Positions 60,609-64,000 of a stretch of DNA of 64,000 nt are shown in pieces. The DNA lies in assembly GCF_017876165.1 (NCBI RefSeq), contig NZ_JAGINQ010000008.1, positions 1 through 64,000 of the forward strand. The letters run 5' to 3'. The notes below the pieces were generated by a model that was not told where the DNA came from, made no database searches, and saw nothing but the letters and a program-made list of their open reading frames with translations. Origin of the DNA: Azospirillum soli. Its GTDB lineage: Bacteria; Pseudomonadota; Alphaproteobacteria; Azospirillales; Azospirillaceae. A program made the position numbers and the translations under genes. Within the stretch, counting starts at the first letter, position 1, and each line of letters begins with the position of its first letter.

Positions 60609-62303
60609 TCACGCTTCTGCCGCCGCGGTCTTTGCATCGCCGTCCTGCCGGCCGGCCGTTCCCAGATGCCCAGTGGCGCGAGGCAGGTAAAGGGTGAAGG
60701 TCGTGCCGACGCCCACCGTGCTGGTCACCGTCAGGGTGCCGCCCGACTGCTTGGCGAAGCCGAAGACCTGGCTGAGGCCGAGGCCGGTTCCCTTGTCCGC
60801 CGGCTTGGTGGTGTAGAAGGGCTCGAAGATGTGGCCCAGATGCTCCGCCGGGATGCCGGTGCCGGTGTCGCGGACGACCAGCGCCACATAATCGCCGGTC
60901 AGCCCGATGCCGTCGCCGCGCCGTTCAAGCAGCGACCGGTTCTCGGCCGTGATCGACAGGCTGCCGCCTTCCGGCATCGCGTCGCGCGCGTTCACGGCGA
61001 GGTTGATGAGCGCGATCTCCATGGCGTTGGGATCGGCGTGGATGGGCCACAGGCTGTCGGGGACGGTCAGGCTGATGTCGATGTTGCTGTCGGTCGTCCG
61101 CTTCAGCAGGGCGGCCAGATCAGCGGCGCGGTCCTGAAGGCGGAAGCGGACCGGTTCGTGCGCGCTGCGCCGGCCGAAGGCGGCGAGCTGGCGCGTCAGC
61201 GACTGCCCGCGCGTGACGGCGGTCAGGATCGCTTCGGCGTAGCGGACGACCCGTTCCTGGTCCTGCGGCTTGCGCTTGATGATCTCCGCGCCGCTCATGA
61301 CGATGCCGAGCAGGTTGTTGAAGTCGTGCGCGACGCCGCCGGTCATCCGGCCCAGCGCCTCCAGCCGGATGCTTTCCTCGCGGGCGGCCTCCTCAAGGCG
61401 GCGCAGGCGCAGCTCGCGGATCAGCAGCCAGAGGAAGGTGCCGGCCAGCGTCAGGCTGAGCAGCACGCCGGCCCCCACCAGCCACAGCGCGTCCCGCAGG
61501 GGGGCGATGTAGAGCGTTCGCGGGATGGCGACGTGCACCGACCAGCCGTGTTCGGGCAGGACCTGATAGGCCGTCACGGTCGGCGTGCCTTCCAGGCTGG
61601 CGCCCTCGTAGACCCCGCCGCCGCCGCGCGCCCGCGCCGCCAGCGCGCTGTCGCTGGCCGGCTGGCCGATCAGATCGGAGGAACCGCTGCTGCGCGCCAC
61701 GAGGCGACCTTCGGAATCGACGACGGCGCCGATCCAGCCCACCGGAAGGGCGCCGTCCAGAAGAAGATTGCGGAAAGCCTGCGGCATGATGACGGCCGAC
61801 ACGACGGAGATCACGGCCCCGTTCCGGACCACCGGCACGCGGATGGCGAAGGCGGCCCGGCCGCGCGGCCCGCGCAGGATGCTTCCGATGGCCGGCGCGC
61901 GCGTCTCCACGGCACGGGTCAGGCTGGGCATGTCGACGACCTTGCCCGGCGCGCCGGCGACGAGCTTGGGGGAATCGACCAGCCGGTTGCCCTCCGTGTC
62001 GCTCAGCACGATGGTGGTCCACAGGGGAAGCTCGCCCTGCACCCGTTCCGCGTAGTCGAAGAAGGTGGCCTCGTCGGGCACGCCGTCGAGCAGCGGCGAT
62101 TGCGCCAGCGTGCGCAGGATGTCGATTTGCGCGTTCAGCTCGTGCTCGATCAGCGCGGACAGCCGGTGCACCTGCTGCACGGCGTTGCGCTCCATGGCGG
62201 ACTGCTGCTGGCGCAGCCACGCCACGCCGAGCACCGCCGAAAGAACCACCAACGGAAGCAGGGCGGCCAGCACCAGGAGAATGAGCGGGCGGTGATATCT
62301 CAT
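60609..62303 (-). CDS. Membrane sensor histidine kinase with double-Cache-like periplasmic domain
   Basis: A 564-residue sensor kinase. A helix near 10-30 (PLILLVLAALLPLVVLSAVL) and another near 270-295 enclose an about 240-residue extracytoplasmic domain of the Cache type (LVDSPKLVAGAPGKVVDMPS, ARSSGSSDLIGQP). Then HisKA with GGVAHDFNNLLGIVMSGAE, and HATPase with NLAVNARDAMPEGG, RDTGTGIP and GTGLGLSQVFGFAKQSGG. The ligand may be a small organic acid. No response regulator next to it. The ATG at 62303 is chosen to give the first helix its usual position. Confidence 0.88.
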   Translation of the reverse strand: MRYHRPLILLVLAALLPLVVLSAVLGVAWLRQQQSAMERNAVQQVHRLSALIEHELNAQIDILRTLAQSPLLDGVPDEATFFDYAERVQGELPLWTTIVLSDTEGNRLVDSPKLVAGAPGKVVDMPSLTRAVETRAPAIGSILRGPRGRAAFAIRVPVVRNGAVISVVSAVIMPQAFRNLLLDGALPVGWIGAVVDSEGRLVARSSGSSDLIGQPASDSALAARARGGGGVYEGASLEGTPTVTAYQVLPEHGWSVHVAIPRTLYIAPLRDALWLVGAGVLLSLTLAGTFLWLLIRELRLRRLEEAAREESIRLEALGRMTGGVAHDFNNLLGIVMSGAEIIKRKPQDQERVVRYAEAILTAVTRGQSLTRQLAAFGRRSAHEPVRFRLQDRAADLAALLKRTTDSNIDISLTVPDSLWPIHADPNAMEIALINLAVNARDAMPEGGSLSITAENRSLLERRGDGIGLTGDYVALVVRDTGTGIPAEHLGHIFEPFYTTKPADKGTGLGLSQVFGFAKQSGGTLTVTSTVGVGTTFTLYLPRATGHLGTAGRQDGDAKTAAAEA

Positions 62304-62416
62304 GAACGCGCGCACGGATCCCGGGGAGTGGCGATGGGGCACTCTAGCACGCAACCGATGGTGCGTGTATCGGGGTTTCGGGTGGGTCGCGGCGCACTCC
62401 TCCCGGAGTGATCCGC

Positions 62417-63238
62417 TCAGGTGTCCCAGTTCGGAGCCCAGCTCGGCGCGACGGTGCGGGTGTGGCCTTGCAGCTTGTCCAGCGCCGCGCGGTCGGCGGG
62501 GTCGAGATCGAGGTCGAGCGCGGCGAGGTTGTCGCGCAGATGCTCCATGCCGCTCGCCTTGGGAATCGCGGCCACGCCGTCCTGGCCCAGCAGCCAGGCC
62601 AGCGACACCTGGGCGGGGGTGGCGCCGTGCTTGGACGCGATGCGGCGCACCTCCGGATGGGTCAGAACCTTGCCATGCGCCAAGGGGCTGTAGGCGACCA
62701 GCGGCATGCCGCGCGGGCGCAGATAGTCCAGAACCGGCCGCTGTGACAAAAGTGGGTGATACTCGACCTGATCGCAGAAGATTTCGGCCCCGACCTCCTC
62801 GACCGCCTGCTGAAGCAAGGCGACGGGGAAGTTGCTGACGCCGATGTGGCGCAGCTTTCCGGCCTCGCGCAACTCCGCCATCGCCTCAAGCGTCTCGGCC
62901 AGCGGCACGCGCGGGTTCGGCCAGTGGATCAGCAGCAGGTCCAGCCAGTCGGTGCGCAGGCGGCGCAGGCTTTCCTCGGCCGAACGCAGCACGTCGGCGC
63001 GGGCCAGCCGGTCCATCCACAGCTTGGTGGTGAGGAACAGCTGTTCGCGGTCCACGCCGGATTCAGCGATGGCGGCGCCGACCTCCGCCTCGTTGCCATA
63101 GGCCTGCGCCGTGTCGATGTGCCGGTAGCCAAGGTCGAGCGCGCCGCGCACCACCCGGGCGCAGGTCGATCCCGCCAGCTGCCATGTGCCGAGGCCCAGG
63201 GCCGGCATCCGGGTGCCAAGATGCGTAAGCGTTTTCAT
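62417..63238 (-). CDS. Aldo-keto reductase (2,5-diketo-D-gluconate reductase type)
   Basis: A 273-residue aldo/keto reductase TIM barrel. The tetrad is visible: D42 and Y47 in HIDTAQAYGNE, Lys in LFLTTKLWM and His in LLIHWPNPR. NADPH binding uses the C-terminal IPKASGMEHLRDNL. It reduces aldehydes or ketones; DkgB-like or methylglyoxal reductases are possible. The ATG at 63238 has GAGG upstream. It stands alone, with an AT-rich divergent gap to the next gene. Confidence 0.9.
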   Translation of the reverse strand: MKTLTHLGTRMPALGLGTWQLAGSTCARVVRGALDLGYRHIDTAQAYGNEAEVGAAIAESGVDREQLFLTTKLWMDRLARADVLRSAEESLRRLRTDWLDLLLIHWPNPRVPLAETLEAMAELREAGKLRHIGVSNFPVALLQQAVEEVGAEIFCDQVEYHPLLSQRPVLDYLRPRGMPLVAYSPLAHGKVLTHPEVRRIASKHGATPAQVSLAWLLGQDGVAAIPKASGMEHLRDNLAALDLDLDPADRAALDKLQGHTRTVAPSWAPNWDT

Positions 63239-63485
63239 CGTCACTACCTCTTTCGAATGACCAAAAGCATAGAATTTTAGAAAAACAAAAAATCAAAAGA
63301 CCAGAAATACGACGATGTCTTACCTCGCATGAGCTGATATCGCTTTGTGTATCCAAAGTAGCCCTTGGATTATGCCGCTGCAATTAACTGTGATTTAACC
63401 ATGATGGGGGTATCCATGGTCTCGGCGGCGCGGTGAGGCTTTCTGGCTTCAGCCGGTTGTCCGCTCAGGGAGCCTGTGAGACGCC
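63239..63485. promoter_or_regulatory. AT-rich divergent gap before the final sensor gene
   Basis: This stretch contains long A-rich and AT-rich runs (TTTTAGAAAAACAAAAAATC near 63274) and no frame. It is expected to hold promoters for both neighbouring genes, but I find no clear element. Confidence 0.35.
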
Positions 63486-64000
63486 ATGACCCTTCTGGCC
63501 CGCCTTTTCCTGCTGGTCCTGCTCGCCGTGCTGCCGGCCATCGGCATCCAGGCCTACAGCGTGTTCCAGCTGCGCGCCGAGCGTGAGGAGGAGGTGGCCG
63601 CCCAGGCGGAGCGTCTTTTGCATCTCGTCGAGGGTGAACAGGCGCGCATCGTGGATGGTGCGCGGCTGATGGTCACCAGCATCGCGGAATCCTCCTCCTT
63701 GCGCACGGGCGACTTCGAACGCTGCCAGGGGCATCTGGGGCGTCTGGCCCGCCGCACCCCGGAATACCGCAACCTGACCGTGGTGGACCGCAGCGGCAAG
63801 CTGCTGTGCAGCGGGTCGCCGGAAACGGCGGAGACGTCGTACGCAGAGGTGCCGCACGTCCGCCGCGCCATGGAGGAAGGGCGGTTCGTGGTCGGCGAAT
63901 GGACCCCGACGATTGGCGGTGGGGCCGTTCTGCCCTTCGCCGTCCCCTTCCGCAACGATGCCGGGGCGGTGGCCGGGGCGGTCGCGCTGGGGCTGGATCT
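63486..64000 (+). CDS. N-terminal part of a Cache-domain sensor protein, cut by window end
   Basis: The frame stays open to the window edge (171 full codons). It begins with a membrane anchor (TLLARLFLLVLLAVLPAIGI), then an extracytoplasmic region with RNLTVVDRSGKLLCSGSPET and GAVLPFAVPFRNDAGAVAGA, typical of dCache sensor domains of kinases, diguanylate cyclases or chemoreceptors. The output domain lies outside. Two Cys residues in the sensor region (RCQGHL, LLCSG) might form a disulfide. Confidence 0.82.
   Translation, partial: MTLLARLFLLVLLAVLPAIGIQAYSVFQLRAEREEEVAAQAERLLHLVEGEQARIVDGARLMVTSIAESSSLRTGDFERCQGHLGRLARRTPEYRNLTVVDRSGKLLCSGSPETAETSYAEVPHVRRAMEEGRFVVGEWTPTIGGGAVLPFAVPFRNDAGAVAGAVALGLD

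Overview
The window is GC-rich, densely coded DNA from an alphaproteobacterium, most likely Azospirillum or a close Rhodospirillales relative. That assignment is inferred from gene content (paaN/paaY-type phenylacetate genes, NnrU, several chemoreceptors, an EAL-CBS-GGDEF protein) and from codon use, not from a database match. It opens in the 3' part of a 5S rRNA, so an rRNA operon lies just upstream.

Layout: 0.3-3.9 kb holds a HerA-type ATPase and a c-di-GMP signalling protein. From 4 to 39 kb lies a large aromatic-acid catabolic region. It has a phenylacetyl-CoA branch (paaY, paaN and a flavodoxin on the minus strand; paaG, paaH, paaI, paaJ and paaK on the plus strand), a class A flavin hydroxylase with a 64-residue partner that resembles the 3-hydroxyphenylacetate hydroxylase MhaAB, and a homogentisate branch (MarR regulator, hmgA, fahA, maiA). 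Inserted in it are an alpha-galactosidase, a dipeptide-type ABC importer and a LysE exporter. Between fahA and the Liv-type importer sits a PaaX-controlled divergent module: an R2-like diiron protein plus a ferredoxin-type reductase on one side, and a PaaA-family diiron protein plus a 136-residue unknown on the other. This module is the best candidate for an undescribed oxygenase system. A complete canonical paaABCDE epoxidase is not present here.

From 39 to 64 kb the content is mixed: an EamA transporter, a globin-type chemoreceptor, a phosphoesterase/nucleotidyltransferase pair, cstA with its ybdD-like partner, a double cold-shock protein with an RGG-like linker, CBS and DUF2934 proteins, a small P-loop kinase, a NnrU/DUF2249 pair under a probable FNR/NNR box, a DedA protein, two lipoproteins, an ABC exporter, a second chemoreceptor, two sensor kinases, an amidoligase/glutamine-amidotransferase pair, a 23-residue hydrophobic peptide gene, an aldo-keto reductase and a truncated sensor gene.

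How the parts fit: 14-bp palindromes related to GTTTCATATGAAAC occur between marR and hmgA, twice before the flavin hydroxylase, and before the Liv operon. This suggests one MarR regulon covering uptake, hydroxylation to homogentisate and ring cleavage. The phenylacetyl-CoA branch and the diiron module probably answer to PaaX.
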